Shown piece after piece: positions 1 to 7,273 of a stretch of 15,339 nt of DNA. The stretch is taken from NCBI GenBank assembly GCA_021829055.1, contig JAJZCS010000021.1, positions 1-15,339 of the forward strand. The letters are read 5' to 3'. The position numbers were made by a program, and so were the translations under genes. The notes beneath the pieces are model-generated. The model was not told where the DNA came from. It did no database searches and saw nothing but the letters and a program-made list of their open reading frames with translations. Numbering within the stretch: position 1 is the first letter of the stretch; the number at the start of each line of letters is the position of its first letter. The stretch comes from Pseudomonadota bacterium. GTDB lineage: Bacteria > Pseudomonadota > Alphaproteobacteria > Acetobacterales > Acetobacteraceae.

Positions 1-855
1 CCGAAGATCGGGCGCATCCGGCTGCGTGGCGGCGATGTGCCGGAAGGCCGCTTGCTGGCGGCCCGCGTCTGGCGTGATGGCGACCGATGGCTGATCTCGG
101 CGCAATTCGAATGTGCCCGCCCGGCTCCGATGGAGGCAACTGGCGTCGCGCTCGGCATTGATCTTGGCGTCGCGACGCTGGTCACCGCGTTCGATGGTGC
201 GGGCTTTGACGAATGGGTCGCTCCAAAGCATCTGCGCCACGCGCAAAAGCGGCTCAGGCGAGCGCAGCGGGTTCTCTCGCGGCGCAAAAAGGGTTCGGCA
301 CGCCGCCACGCTCAGGCGCGGCGCGTCGGCGCCATCCATCGCAAGGTTCGTGACCGCCGAAAAGACTTGCCGCATCAAATTTCGCATCGGCTGACAGCCA
401 AGGCCGATGTGCTCAAGGTCGAGACGCTGAACGTCCGGGGCATCGTCCGCAACCGGCATCTCGCCCTTTCCGTGGCCGATGCCGGAATGTCCAGGCTGGT
501 CACGTTCTGCGACTACAAGGCGGACTGGCGCGGGCGCCGGGTCGAGAAGATCGATCCGTGGTTCCCCGGCAGCCAGACATGCTGCATGTGCGGCTCGCTG
601 CACCGGGAGATGAAAAACCTCTCGGTGCAGACCATGCGCTGTGACTGCGGCAATGTCATGGACCGCGACCGCAACGCGGCGATGAACCACTACTGGTACG
701 GGGAGGAACCCCGGAACCGCGTCCTTTTGGGCGCAACGCGCGTGGAGACCGGAAATCAGGTTGATGACGAAAGCGCCCGGCGCTCCTGTCATCTCCCGGT
801 GCCGATCGTTGAAACGCGAATATTGACGATCATGACTGCATATGAAAGTCAGTAA
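1..855 (+). CDS. tnpB: TnpB-family RNA-guided nuclease / IS200-IS605 accessory protein, 5' end outside window
   Basis: The frame is open from base 1 (first residues PKIGRIRLRG, a typical TnpB segment), so the GTG at 37 is internal and the true start lies upstream. 284 residues are visible. The RuvC-like triad is intact: Asp in GIDLGV (local residue 54), Glu in KVETLNVRG (141) and Asp in DRDRNAAMN (223). Between the last two is a zinc ribbon, CxxC at 194/197 and a shortened CxC at 214/216. TnpB proteins cut DNA guided by an omega-RNA transcribed from the element's right end. The tail after NRVLLGA matches no domain I know and overlaps a strong nested hairpin (748-800). Third codon positions look richer in G+C than in the neighbouring que genes, which fits acquisition by transfer. 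No tnpA is visible, and the left end is outside the window. Family call is firm; activity is inferred only from the intact triad. Confidence 0.9.
   Translation, partial: PKIGRIRLRGGDVPEGRLLAARVWRDGDRWLISAQFECARPAPMEATGVALGIDLGVATLVTAFDGAGFDEWVAPKHLRHAQKRLRRAQRVLSRRKKGSARRHAQARRVGAIHRKVRDRRKDLPHQISHRLTAKADVLKVETLNVRGIVRNRHLALSVADAGMSRLVTFCDYKADWRGRRVEKIDPWFPGSQTCCMCGSLHREMKNLSVQTMRCDCGNVMDRDRNAAMNHYWYGEEPRNRVLLGATRVETGNQVDDESARRSCHLPVPIVETRILTIMTAYESQ
741..818 (+). ncRNA. Putative omega-RNA (reRNA) scaffold at the 3' end of tnpB
   Basis: The sequence folds into a nested hairpin: ACCGG (748-752) pairs with CCGGT (796-800), GATGAC (763-768) with GTCATC (788-793), and AGCGC (772-776) with GCGCT (780-784) around a CCG loop. 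That gives 16 base pairs in three stacked stems inside the coding region. TnpB guide RNAs are known to overlap the 3' end of tnpB and run through the right end of the element, so position and structure fit. The exact 3' boundary, and so the guide start, cannot be fixed from one copy; GTTGAAACG at 808-816 is one candidate region. Stem pairing is directly seen; the omega-RNA role is inferred. Confidence 0.42.
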
Positions 856-1148
856 TTCCGAAAAAGTCACCCAAAATTACCTTGCCATCGTCACCATCGC
901 AGCAATAGCCCTATGGCTCAGATAACTGTCCACACGAGCTAGGGACCCCTCCATAGCCAGGCGCATTGCACCTATGCGTGATCGCCGGTCCTGCCCCCAA
1001 TGACATCGGGGCCCGTATGCGTAAGGTATGCACGCTAACAATCGAACCCGCCGTACGAGTCACTGGCGTTCTGCCTCCGACCCGTCCGGCCTGTTCCCGG
1101 TATCCGCGTGGCAATCTGATCGAGATTACAATTTTTTGAGAACTGAAC
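856..1148 (+). other. Intergenic stretch between tnpB and the queuosine operon
   Basis: Three short features were noted in these 293 bases. AGCC-CTAT-GGCT is a small inverted repeat at 907-918. CTATGG (911-916) has a distant complement, CCATAG, about 35 bases later. AATCT-gatcg-AGATT (1113-1127) is followed by six T (1132-1137) just before the transporter gene. The last resembles a weak A+T-rich terminator or leader hairpin, but the stem is only 5 bp. No convincing -35/-10 pair, tRNA or preQ1-type aptamer was recognised, and no open frame here looks coding. The right end of the insertion element should lie near the start of this stretch, and the promoter of the que operon should lie within it. 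Confidence 0.4.
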
Positions 1149-1697
1149 ATGGATCGTCCCGTAGCCCGCAATCTCGGCGTAGCAGCCTTCCTCATGTTCA
1201 TGCTGTCCATCCCAGTTGCCAACTGGATGATCGGTCACGTGGGCTTGGTTTGCGTGCCCCACGAAGCCTGCCTGATTCCCGTCGCCCCCGGCGTGATGGC
1301 ACCGTCCGGGGTGGTTACGGTGGGAGCCGCGCTGGTTCTGCGCGACATTGTGCAGCGCTGTCTCGGTGCCAGATACGGGCTTTTTGCCATTGTGGCCGGG
1401 GCGTTGCTCTCCGCACTCATTGTACCTGCCAGTCTTGTGATTGCATCCACAGCTGCTTTTGTACTGTCCGAATTTGCGGATTTTGCAGTTTTTTCGCCGC
1501 TGCAGCGCCGAGGCTTCATAGCTGCAGCCCTAGCGTCGTCGTCTCTTGGCATTGTCATCGACTCGATGGTGTTCCTGACACTGGCCTTTCATTCCCTTGC
1601 CTTTCTTCCTGGACAGGTTATCGGTAAACTTTGGTCAATTTTCTTTGCCATGCCGCTAATCATCCTTACTCGGCGGCTCGCTCCCACCCCTGCATGA
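1149..1697 (+). CDS. VUT/YhhQ-family queuosine precursor transporter
   Basis: A 182-residue, very hydrophobic inner-membrane protein with about five to six predicted helices (roughly 8-30, 53-70, 76-105, 122-146, 156-174). Recognisable family positions include a D-x-x-Q motif (LRDIVQR, 64-70), SEFADFAVFSPLQRR (107-121) and an S-x(n)-D-x-x-x-F helix with Asp138. The VUT family (DUF165, E. coli YhhQ) imports 7-deazaguanine precursors such as preQ0 and preQ1. It is first in an operon with queA, tgt, queF and queG and overlaps queA by four bases (ATGA at 1694-1697), which strongly supports this substrate class. The start is the first ATG after an in-frame TGA at 1137; the ribosome site is poor. 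Whether it prefers preQ0, preQ1 or queuine cannot be read from sequence; queF downstream argues for preQ0. Confidence 0.87.
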   Translation: MDRPVARNLGVAAFLMFMLSIPVANWMIGHVGLVCVPHEACLIPVAPGVMAPSGVVTVGAALVLRDIVQRCLGARYGLFAIVAGALLSALIVPASLVIASTAAFVLSEFADFAVFSPLQRRGFIAAALASSSLGIVIDSMVFLTLAFHSLAFLPGQVIGKLWSIFFAMPLIILTRRLAPTPA

Positions 1698-2734
1698 ATC
1701 TCAGCGATTTCGACTACTTTCTTCCACCGGAACGTATCGCAGTTGAACCTTCCCGCCCTCGGGATTCAGCTCGTTTGCTGCATGTTGCCCGTGACAGCCT
1801 ACAGGACTACCGTATTTCCGATCTTCCGGATCTGCTGCGTCCTGGAGATTGCCTGGTCGTTAACGACACAAAAGTAATTCCGGCTCGACTCACCGGCCGC
1901 CGAGGTAACGCCCACATAGGCATAACGCTGGATCGTCCCATGCCAGATAGAACTTGGCGCGTCTTGCTACGAAATGCTCGCCGTGCCCGCCCGGGAGACA
2001 CCATCGCCATCGACGGACCCGACAGCTTCACAGCCAAGGTCATCACCCGATTCGACGATGGTTCGGCGCAGCTGCGGTTTAACCGGGACGACGCAGATTT
2101 CGAAGCGGCTCTCTCTTCTAGTGGCGTTCTGGCCCTTCCACCTTACATTCCGCGGGATCACGGCCTCACGCCTCAAGACGCGGCCGACTACCAGACGATT
2201 TTTGCCAAACATCCGGGTGCCGTTGCAGCACCCACCGCTGGTCTCCATTTTTCACCAACGTTACTCACACGCCTCGAAGAGAAATCGATCGGTATTGCGC
2301 GAGTGACACTCCACGTAGGGGCCGGAACGTTTCTCCCAGTGAGGACTGACGATATCTCAGCCCACAGGATTCACGCCGAATACGGCGTTATCGGCGCAGA
2401 GGCGGCCGCACGGGTCAACACTGCCCGAGCGCAAGGCGGCAGAATTATCGCCGTAGGAACCACCTCGCTGCGCCTTCTGGAATCGGCTGTCGACAGGGAT
2501 GGTAGAATCTTGGAATTTGATGGAGAAACCGACATTTTCCTTCGCCCCGGCGTGCAGATTCGTTCAGCCGATCTGCTTTTGACCAATTTTCACCTTCCCC
2601 GCTCGACCTTGCTGATGCTGGTGGCCGCGTTTGCGGGACTGGACCGCATCCACTCTGCTTACAGCCACGCGATCAAGGAAAACTACCGGTTCTATTCTTA
2701 CGGTGATGCGACCCTGTTGGAGCGCGCGTTCTAA
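1694..2734 (+). CDS. queA: S-adenosylmethionine:tRNA ribosyltransferase-isomerase
   Basis: QueA transfers and isomerises the ribosyl group of SAM onto preQ1 already in the tRNA wobble position, giving epoxyqueuosine. The 346-residue product has the family motifs throughout: DYFLPPERIA near the N-terminus, PGDCLVVNDTKVIPARL (50-66), PTAGLHF (180-186), VTLHVGAGTFLPVR (204-217), VGTTSLRLLESA (254-265) and TNFHLPRSTLLMLV (297-310). The ATG at 1694 is chosen rather than the upstream one at 1631: it gives the normal N-terminus MNLSDFDYFLP, whereas the longer form would add 21 residues inside the transporter gene. It overlaps the transporter stop in an ATGA, suggesting translational coupling. A 72-base gap follows before tgt, spanned by a mini-ORF. 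Confidence 0.97.
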   Translation: MNLSDFDYFLPPERIAVEPSRPRDSARLLHVARDSLQDYRISDLPDLLRPGDCLVVNDTKVIPARLTGRRGNAHIGITLDRPMPDRTWRVLLRNARRARPGDTIAIDGPDSFTAKVITRFDDGSAQLRFNRDDADFEAALSSSGVLALPPYIPRDHGLTPQDAADYQTIFAKHPGAVAAPTAGLHFSPTLLTRLEEKSIGIARVTLHVGAGTFLPVRTDDISAHRIHAEYGVIGAEAAARVNTARAQGGRIIAVGTTSLRLLESAVDRDGRILEFDGETDIFLRPGVQIRSADLLLTNFHLPRSTLLMLVAAFAGLDRIHSAYSHAIKENYRFYSYGDATLLERAF

Positions 2735-2738
2735 GGCC

Positions 2739-2810
2739 ATGACATCTGCCGTCCGACATAAAAGCGCATTTTCTTCTGTGCTTGACCCTTTGACACCCGC
2801 ACAACCATGA
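2739..2810 (+). CDS. Possible 23-residue bridging ORF between queA and tgt
   Basis: An ATG four bases after the queA stop opens a 23-codon frame beginning [11 protein letters not shown]. It ends in a TGA overlapping the tgt start (ATGA at 2807-2810), so it fills the whole queA-tgt gap. The peptide resembles nothing I know and has no membrane or signal segment. If translated, its likeliest role is to carry ribosomes from queA to tgt, as the other direct overlaps in this operon do. A frame of this length can easily occur by chance. Confidence 0.2.
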   Translation: MTSAVRHKSAFSSVLDPLTPAQP

Positions 2811-3922
2811 CGTTTTCGTTTTCGCGGCTTGCAAGTGACGGCCAGGCCCGCTGCGGTCGCATCCACACCGCCCACGGCACCGCCGAGACACCTGCCTTCA
2901 TGGCCGTAGGCACCGTTGGTGCAGTCAAGGCGATAACTGCGGATGGCGTACGCGCCACGGGTACCGAGATCATCCTCGGAAACACATATCACCTGATGCT
3001 TCGGCCAGGTGCCGAACGTGTCGCAGCGCTAGGTGGACTGCACCGCATGACAGACTGGCCCGGGATCATACTCACCGATTCCGGTGGGTTTCAGGTCATG
3101 TCGCTGGCACAACTACGCTCAATCGACGAAACTGGAGCGACATTCCGTTCACATATTGACGGTTCTGCCTATCACCTCACCCCCGAATTTTCGACTGAAA
3201 TCCAGCACGCGCTCGACGCGACGATCACAATGGCGTTCGACGAATGCATCCAATTTCCAGCATCGTACGAGGAGGCCGCGACTTCGATGCGCCGATCAAT
3301 GCGGTGGGCGAAGCGATCCCGGGCCGCATTCGTGCCCCGTAAAGGATACGCGCAGTTTGGCATCGTCCAGGGCAGCGTCTATGCTGATCTACGAGCAGAA
3401 TCCGCCAAAGCCCTTACACAGTTAGGTTTTGAAGGCTACGCTATTGGTGGGCTGGCCGTCGGCGAAGGCCAAACAGCGATGCTTGAAACCGTCGAAGCAA
3501 CCGTGCCCTATCTGCCAAATAACCTGCCGCGTTACCTTATGGGGGTCGGAACCCCGGATGATCTCCTCAGCGCCATCGCGCGTGGAATGGACATGTTCGA
3601 CTGCGTAATTCCAACTCGAGCGGGCCGTACCGCCCGTGCGTACACGTCACGAGGAGTTCGCAATTTGCGCAACGCAAGATTTGCCAAAGAAGTAGACCCT
3701 CTGGACAACGCCTGCGGCTGCATCGCCTGTTCACGCCATAGTAGTGGCTATTTGCACCATCTGTTTCGCTGCGGGGAGATGCTCGGCCCAATGTTGCTGA
3801 CAGCGCACAACCTTACGTACTACCAAAAGCTGATGAAAGGTGCGCGTAGTGCGATTGTGGATGGCCGCTTCGCGGAATTTGTACGATCGACAAGAAAAGA
3901 ATGGGTGAACCCGCATGACTGA
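2807..3922 (+). CDS. tgt: tRNA-guanine transglycosylase (bacterial, preQ1-exchanging)
   Basis: Tgt exchanges guanine-34 in GUN-anticodon tRNAs (Tyr, His, Asn, Asp) for preQ1. The protein is 371 residues, full length for the bacterial family. Key residues are present: the general acid/base Asp91 in [11 protein letters not shown], the nucleophile Asp265 in MFDCVIPTR, the substrate-pocket GGLAVGEG (214-221), and the zinc site Cys303, Cys305, Cys308 and His334. Positions match the E. coli enzyme within one or two residues. The start gives the normal N-terminus [17 protein letters not shown]. The 3' end overlaps queF by eight bases. Nothing is truncated or missing. Confidence 0.98.
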   Translation: MTFSFSRLASDGQARCGRIHTAHGTAETPAFMAVGTVGAVKAITADGVRATGTEIILGNTYHLMLRPGAERVAALGGLHRMTDWPGIILTDSGGFQVMSLAQLRSIDETGATFRSHIDGSAYHLTPEFSTEIQHALDATITMAFDECIQFPASYEEAATSMRRSMRWAKRSRAAFVPRKGYAQFGIVQGSVYADLRAESAKALTQLGFEGYAIGGLAVGEGQTAMLETVEATVPYLPNNLPRYLMGVGTPDDLLSAIARGMDMFDCVIPTRAGRTARAYTSRGVRNLRNARFAKEVDPLDNACGCIACSRHSSGYLHHLFRCGEMLGPMLLTAHNLTYYQKLMKGARSAIVDGRFAEFVRSTRKEWVNPHD

Positions 3923-4376
3923 CGAACGTTACGCAGGGCTGCATGCGCTTGGAGCGAAATCGGCCATACCTGAATCTCCCGATCTTGCCATACTCGAACG
4001 CGTCGCAGCACCTGACCAAAAGAATCTCGTTATCCGTTTCACAAGCCCGGAATTCACGTCGCTCTGTCCCATTACCAAGCAGCCTGATTTCGCCCACATT
4101 GTCATCGACTACATTCCCGATGCATGGATCATTGAAAGCAAATCCCTCAAACTTTTCCTTAATTCTTTCCGTAATTACGGCGCCTTTCACGAAACCTGCA
4201 CGGCCACAATTGCGGAACGCGTCGTCGCGGCCGTCGCACCGGTCTGGCTTCGTATCGGTGCTTACTGGTATCCCCGCGGGGGCATCCCGATCGATGTATT
4301 CTGGCAGACCGGCGTTCCACCCGAGGGCATATTTCTTCCCGATCAGGGCATTGGGCCCTACCGCGGCCGCGGCTGA
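3915..4376 (+). CDS. queF: NADPH-dependent 7-cyano-7-deazaguanine (preQ0) reductase, type I
   Basis: QueF reduces the nitrile of preQ0 to the aminomethyl group of preQ1 using NADPH. At 153 residues this is the short, single-domain YkvM-type form rather than the long E. coli form. The catalytic Cys51 lies in [14 protein letters not shown], with the conserved Asp58 following. The family signature ESKSLK is at 74-79 and the HE pair is at 92-93. The start codon lies eight bases inside the end of tgt, and the gene is followed after only three bases by queG, so the genes are almost certainly cotranscribed. QueF supplies the substrate for Tgt and, with the transporter upstream, fits a route starting from imported or locally made preQ0. 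Confidence 0.97.
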   Translation: MTDERYAGLHALGAKSAIPESPDLAILERVAAPDQKNLVIRFTSPEFTSLCPITKQPDFAHIVIDYIPDAWIIESKSLKLFLNSFRNYGAFHETCTATIAERVVAAVAPVWLRIGAYWYPRGGIPIDVFWQTGVPPEGIFLPDQGIGPYRGRG

Positions 4377-4379
4377 AAA

Positions 4380-5459
4380 GTGGCCGACGACCATCTCAAA
4401 CAGAAGATCGCCGACCATGCCAAAACGCTTGGGTTTGATTCTGTCGGCTTTGCCCGCGCCACAGTGAGAGAGGCTCACCGCACGGGTTTGTATGCCTACC
4501 TTGCCGCCGGTTACCATGGCACGATGTTCTGGATGAACAGTCGCGCGAAGTTGCGAGGCAATCCAGCAGTGCTCTGGCCAGACGCCGTAAGCATCATCTC
4601 TCTTGGTCTGTCCTATGCACCGAAGGGCGATCCCCTAGCCACCCTGCGTGCGCACGGTCGCGGCAATATCTCGGTCTACGCGCGTAACCGCGATTATCAT
4701 GAGGTTCTGAAAGGAAAGCTCAAGCATCTGGCACAGTTCATAATCTCTAAGGGTGGCGGGCAGGCGAAGGTCTTTGTCGACACTGCGCCCTTAATGGAAA
4801 AGCCCGTAGCGCACCTGGCCGGCATCGGCTGGCAGGGCAAGCACACCAATCTCGTATCGCGTCGCCATGGATCTTGGCTTTTGCTTGGAGAAATCATGAC
4901 GACCTTGGATTTTGCTCCTGATGAACCACACCGAGATCGCTGCGGAAGTTGTACGAACTGCCAAACCGCGTGCCCAACGAACGCGTTCCCGCAACCGTAC
5001 CAGCTGGATGCACGGCGTTGTATCTCTTATCTCACCATTGAACATGATGGGTCGATCCCCGAAGAATTTCGCCACAAAATGGGAAATCGCATTTACGGTT
5101 GTGACGATTGTCTGGCCGTCTGCCCATGGAACAAATTTGCGCAGGCGGGACGAGAGCAAAAACTCGCGGCGCGCGAAGACCGGATCGCACCGGACCTGGC
5201 CTCTCTTGCGGAGCTGGATGACGTCGGCTTTCGCACCCGATTTTCCGGCTCACCGATAAAGCGGATCGGCCGCAATCGCCTGCTGCGCAACGTGGCGATA
5301 GCGATTGGTAATTCGAGAGACCCGAACCTCCTCGCTGCGGCCATGAAACTTGCTCGTGATCCCGCTGCGGTCGTCGCTGAAGCTGGGGCCTGGGCCTATG
5401 ATCGATTAACGAAAGACGATTGTTCCCAAACGAACTCACCGAAGAAACATTACGACTAA
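4380..5459 (+). CDS. queG: Epoxyqueuosine reductase (cobalamin and Fe-S dependent)
   Basis: QueG performs the last step, reducing epoxyqueuosine in tRNA to queuosine, using cobalamin and two [4Fe-4S] clusters. The 359-residue product has the conserved Asp134 in FVDTAPLMEKP, then GIGWQGKHTN (148-157). The ferredoxin-type cysteines are C188, C191, C194, C198 and C214, C241, C244, C248 (CGSCTNCQTACP and YGCDDCLAVCPWN). The C-terminal 90 residues look like the HEAT-like repeats of the family. Translation starts at GTG 4380, three bases after queF; it gives the expected N-terminus and no better start exists. The choice of queG, rather than the cobalamin-independent queH, implies that the cell makes or imports B12. 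Its last 24 bases overlap the convergent gene on the other strand. Confidence 0.97.
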   Translation: MADDHLKQKIADHAKTLGFDSVGFARATVREAHRTGLYAYLAAGYHGTMFWMNSRAKLRGNPAVLWPDAVSIISLGLSYAPKGDPLATLRAHGRGNISVYARNRDYHEVLKGKLKHLAQFIISKGGGQAKVFVDTAPLMEKPVAHLAGIGWQGKHTNLVSRRHGSWLLLGEIMTTLDFAPDEPHRDRCGSCTNCQTACPTNAFPQPYQLDARRCISYLTIEHDGSIPEEFRHKMGNRIYGCDDCLAVCPWNKFAQAGREQKLAAREDRIAPDLASLAELDDVGFRTRFSGSPIKRIGRNRLLRNVAIAIGNSRDPNLLAAAMKLARDPAAVVAEAGAWAYDRLTKDDCSQTNSPKKHYD

Positions 5460-5846
5460 GGCAATCAATGTCAGCATAACGGCGCCAATGTTAACCAAGA
5501 CGGAAACCCGGTGCCCGCGCATGAATCCCGTGTGGTCGCCCGCCTCGCGCAAATCATTCAGGTGCGGCAACCACAGCATCCACAGCCATAGTGTACTCAC
5601 CAGCACAAGGATTGGCAGGCTCATAAGAAACACCTCAGCGTGTAATAAGAAGCCCAGTGTGGCCAGCCCCGAAGCGATGGCAATATACCGATAATAGCGC
5701 GGGAAAGCTACTCGGGTGAAAACTCTGGCATCTTCGGGCGACAGGGTTCCGAATACCAACGGCGTTACAACGACGGCAAAAAACACCATGCCGCCGAAAG
5801 TGGCCGACAGTGCCAAAACGGCAAGAAGGTCTCCGAATAAGTGCAT
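5436..5846 (-). CDS. Four-helix membrane protein, DUF4149-like
   Basis: A 136-residue inner-membrane protein with four hydrophobic stretches: about 6-28, 52-68, 73-94 and 111-134. The loop after the first helix holds PLVFGTLSPEDARVFTRVAFPRYY-like residues, typical of the DUF4149/TMEM205-like group (a P-x-V-F turn, then an A-x-x-x-x-x-x-F-P-x-Y-Y motif). The biochemical role of this family is not known to me. Its start overlaps the ahcY stop by one base (TGATG at 5844-5848 on the minus strand), so it is probably translated with ahcY. No enzymatic motif is visible. The 3' end runs 24 bases into queG from the opposite strand. The DUF assignment is by pattern only. Confidence 0.78.
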   Translation of the reverse strand: MHLFGDLLAVLALSATFGGMVFFAVVVTPLVFGTLSPEDARVFTRVAFPRYYRYIAIASGLATLGFLLHAEVFLMSLPILVLVSTLWLWMLWLPHLNDLREAGDHTGFMRGHRVSVLVNIGAVMLTLIALVVMFLR

Positions 5847-7153
5847 CAGTAACGATAGTTGTCGTGTTTGAATGGGCCGGACCGCTCAACGCCGATATAC
5901 TCGGCCTGCCTCACCGAAAGTCGAGTGAGTTTAGCTCCAACCTTTGCGAGATGAAGCGCCGCCACCTTTTCGTCGAGATGCTTGGGGAGCACGTAGACCT
6001 TATTGGCGTATTTACCTCTCGGCGCCGTCCAGAGTTCGATTTGCGCCAACACCTGGTTTGTAAAACTTGCGGACATCACAAAGCTGGGATGCCCTGTCGC
6101 GTTGCCTAGATTTACAAGTCGGCCTTCGGAAAGCACGATCAACCTTTTGCCATCTGAAAACACGACCTCGTCGACTTGAGGTTTGATGTTCACCCATGGA
6201 TAGTTCCGCAGCGCCTCAATCTGGATCTCACTATCGAAATGTCCAATGTTGCAGACAATGGCACGATGTTTCATCGCCCGCATATGGTCAGCGGTAATGA
6301 CATCAATGTTACCGGTAGCCGTCACGAAGATGTCACCGCGCGGCGCCGCCTCATCCATCGTTACGACCTCGTATCCCTCCATCGCCGCTTGCAGCGCGCA
6401 AATCGGGTCGATCTCCGTGACCATAACCCGGCATCCGGCGTTACGCAGAGATGCAGCGGATCCCTTGCCCACGTCGCCGAATCCAGCAACGACGGCGATC
6501 TTGCCCGCCATCATCACATCGGTCCCGCGCCTGATTCCGTCAACAAGTGACTCCCGACAGCCATAAAGGTTGTCAAACTTGGATTTCGTCACACTGTCAT
6601 TCACATTGAAAGCAGGACACAGCAGAGAACCATTGCGCGCCATATCTCGCAGCCGGTGAACGCCGGTAGTCGTCTCCTCCGATATACCTCGCACCTCGGC
6701 AAGCATTCCTGGGTACTTGTCATGCATCAGCCGGGTCAGGTCTCCACCGTCATCGAGAATCATGTTTGGCGTCCAACCATCGGGGCCATGGATCGTCTGG
6801 TCGATACACCACCAGAACTCTTCTTCGTTCATCCCTTTCCACGCGAACACCGGGACCCCAGTTGCGGCCACAGCGGCAGCTGCATGATCTTGTGTCGAGA
6901 AAATGTTACATGATGACCAGCGCACCGTTGCCCCAAGCACCAACAGTGTCTCAATCAGCACAGCAGTCTGGACCGTCATGTGTAGGCACCCAGCTACGCG
7001 TGCACCAGCGAGAGGCCGCGTCGTGCCAAACTCCCTGCGGAGGGCCATCAGGCCGGGCATTTCGTCCTCGGCCATACTGATTTCCTTATGCCCCCATTCG
7101 GCCATGGAAAAATCGCGGACTTTATAGTCATTGAACTGGCTTGCCTCGCGCAT
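5846..7153 (-). CDS. ahcY: S-adenosylhomocysteine hydrolase
   Basis: AhcY hydrolyses S-adenosylhomocysteine to adenosine and homocysteine, relieving product inhibition of SAM-dependent methylation. From the start at 7153 the protein has 435 residues. NAD-binding [11 protein letters not shown] lies at 224-234, substrate and catalytic residues in HMTVQTA (from His58), DDGGD (134-138), Glu160 and [11 protein letters not shown] (185-195), and the C-terminus is FKHDNYRY. The frame could extend 27 codons upstream to 7234, but 7153 is preferred because [12 protein letters not shown] is a normal family N-terminus, GGAGAG sits five bases before it, and a promoter lies inside the longer version. At this length it belongs with enzymes lacking the roughly 40-residue insertion seen in many bacterial and plant homologues. 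The stop overlaps the next gene by one base. Confidence 0.97.
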   Translation of the reverse strand: MREASQFNDYKVRDFSMAEWGHKEISMAEDEMPGLMALRREFGTTRPLAGARVAGCLHMTVQTAVLIETLLVLGATVRWSSCNIFSTQDHAAAAVAATGVPVFAWKGMNEEEFWWCIDQTIHGPDGWTPNMILDDGGDLTRLMHDKYPGMLAEVRGISEETTTGVHRLRDMARNGSLLCPAFNVNDSVTKSKFDNLYGCRESLVDGIRRGTDVMMAGKIAVVAGFGDVGKGSAASLRNAGCRVMVTEIDPICALQAAMEGYEVVTMDEAAPRGDIFVTATGNIDVITADHMRAMKHRAIVCNIGHFDSEIQIEALRNYPWVNIKPQVDEVVFSDGKRLIVLSEGRLVNLGNATGHPSFVMSASFTNQVLAQIELWTAPRGKYANKVYVLPKHLDEKVAALHLAKVGAKLTRLSVRQAEYIGVERSGPFKHDNYRY

Positions 7154-7158
7154 AACAA

Positions 7159-7164
7159 CTCTCC
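7159..7164 (-). promoter_or_regulatory. Ribosome binding site deciding the ahcY start
   Basis: GGAGAG on the minus strand is separated by five bases (TTGTT) from the ATG at 7153. It favours this start over the upstream in-frame ATG at 7234, which would lie before the predicted promoter. Confidence 0.7.
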
Positions 7165-7179
7165 ATTTCGTGCCGATCG

Positions 7180-7208
7180 CATATAGGCGATGGCTGAATG
7201 ATTGCCAA
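7180..7208 (-). promoter_or_regulatory. Predicted sigma-70-type promoter of ahcY
   Basis: On the minus strand TTGGCA (7208-7203) and TATATG (7185-7180) are separated by exactly 17 bases, a good housekeeping promoter arrangement. Transcription would start around 7173, leaving a leader of about 20 bases that holds little more than the ribosome site. That leaves no room for an SAH-type riboswitch. An inverted repeat ACCAG-tg-CTGGT at 7252-7263 lies just upstream and could be an operator, but this is unproven. Confidence 0.5.
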
Positions 7209-7273
7209 ACAATAGGATGGCTATATTTATCCAACGATCATCGCGCGACGCACCAGTGCTGGTCGCCGACAGC

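Noticed and set aside
1026..1062. GGGTTCGATTG on the minus strand resembling a tRNA T-loop
   Set aside because: The flanking arms do not pair and no acceptor, D or anticodon arm can be built around it.
1081..1148. Possible preQ1 riboswitch before the queuosine transporter
   Set aside because: Only a 5-bp A+T-rich hairpin and a T run are seen; the C-rich loop and A-rich tail of preQ1-I and the elements of other classes are not recognisable.
1028..1627. Long plus-strand open frame overlapping the transporter gene
   Set aside because: It lies almost wholly over the transporter in another frame and has Ser/Arg/Cys-rich, low-quality sequence typical of a shadow frame.
1631..1693. QueA start at 1631
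   Set aside because: It adds 21 unrelated residues inside the transporter gene; ATG 1694 gives the family N-terminus and an ATGA overlap.
7154..7234. Longer AhcY starting at 7234
   Set aside because: The extra 27 residues are not family-like, would include the predicted promoter, and the ATG at 7153 has a good ribosome site.
7154..7273. Possible SAH or SAM riboswitch before ahcY
   Set aside because: The likely promoter leaves a leader of only about 20 bases, and no conserved aptamer core was recognised.
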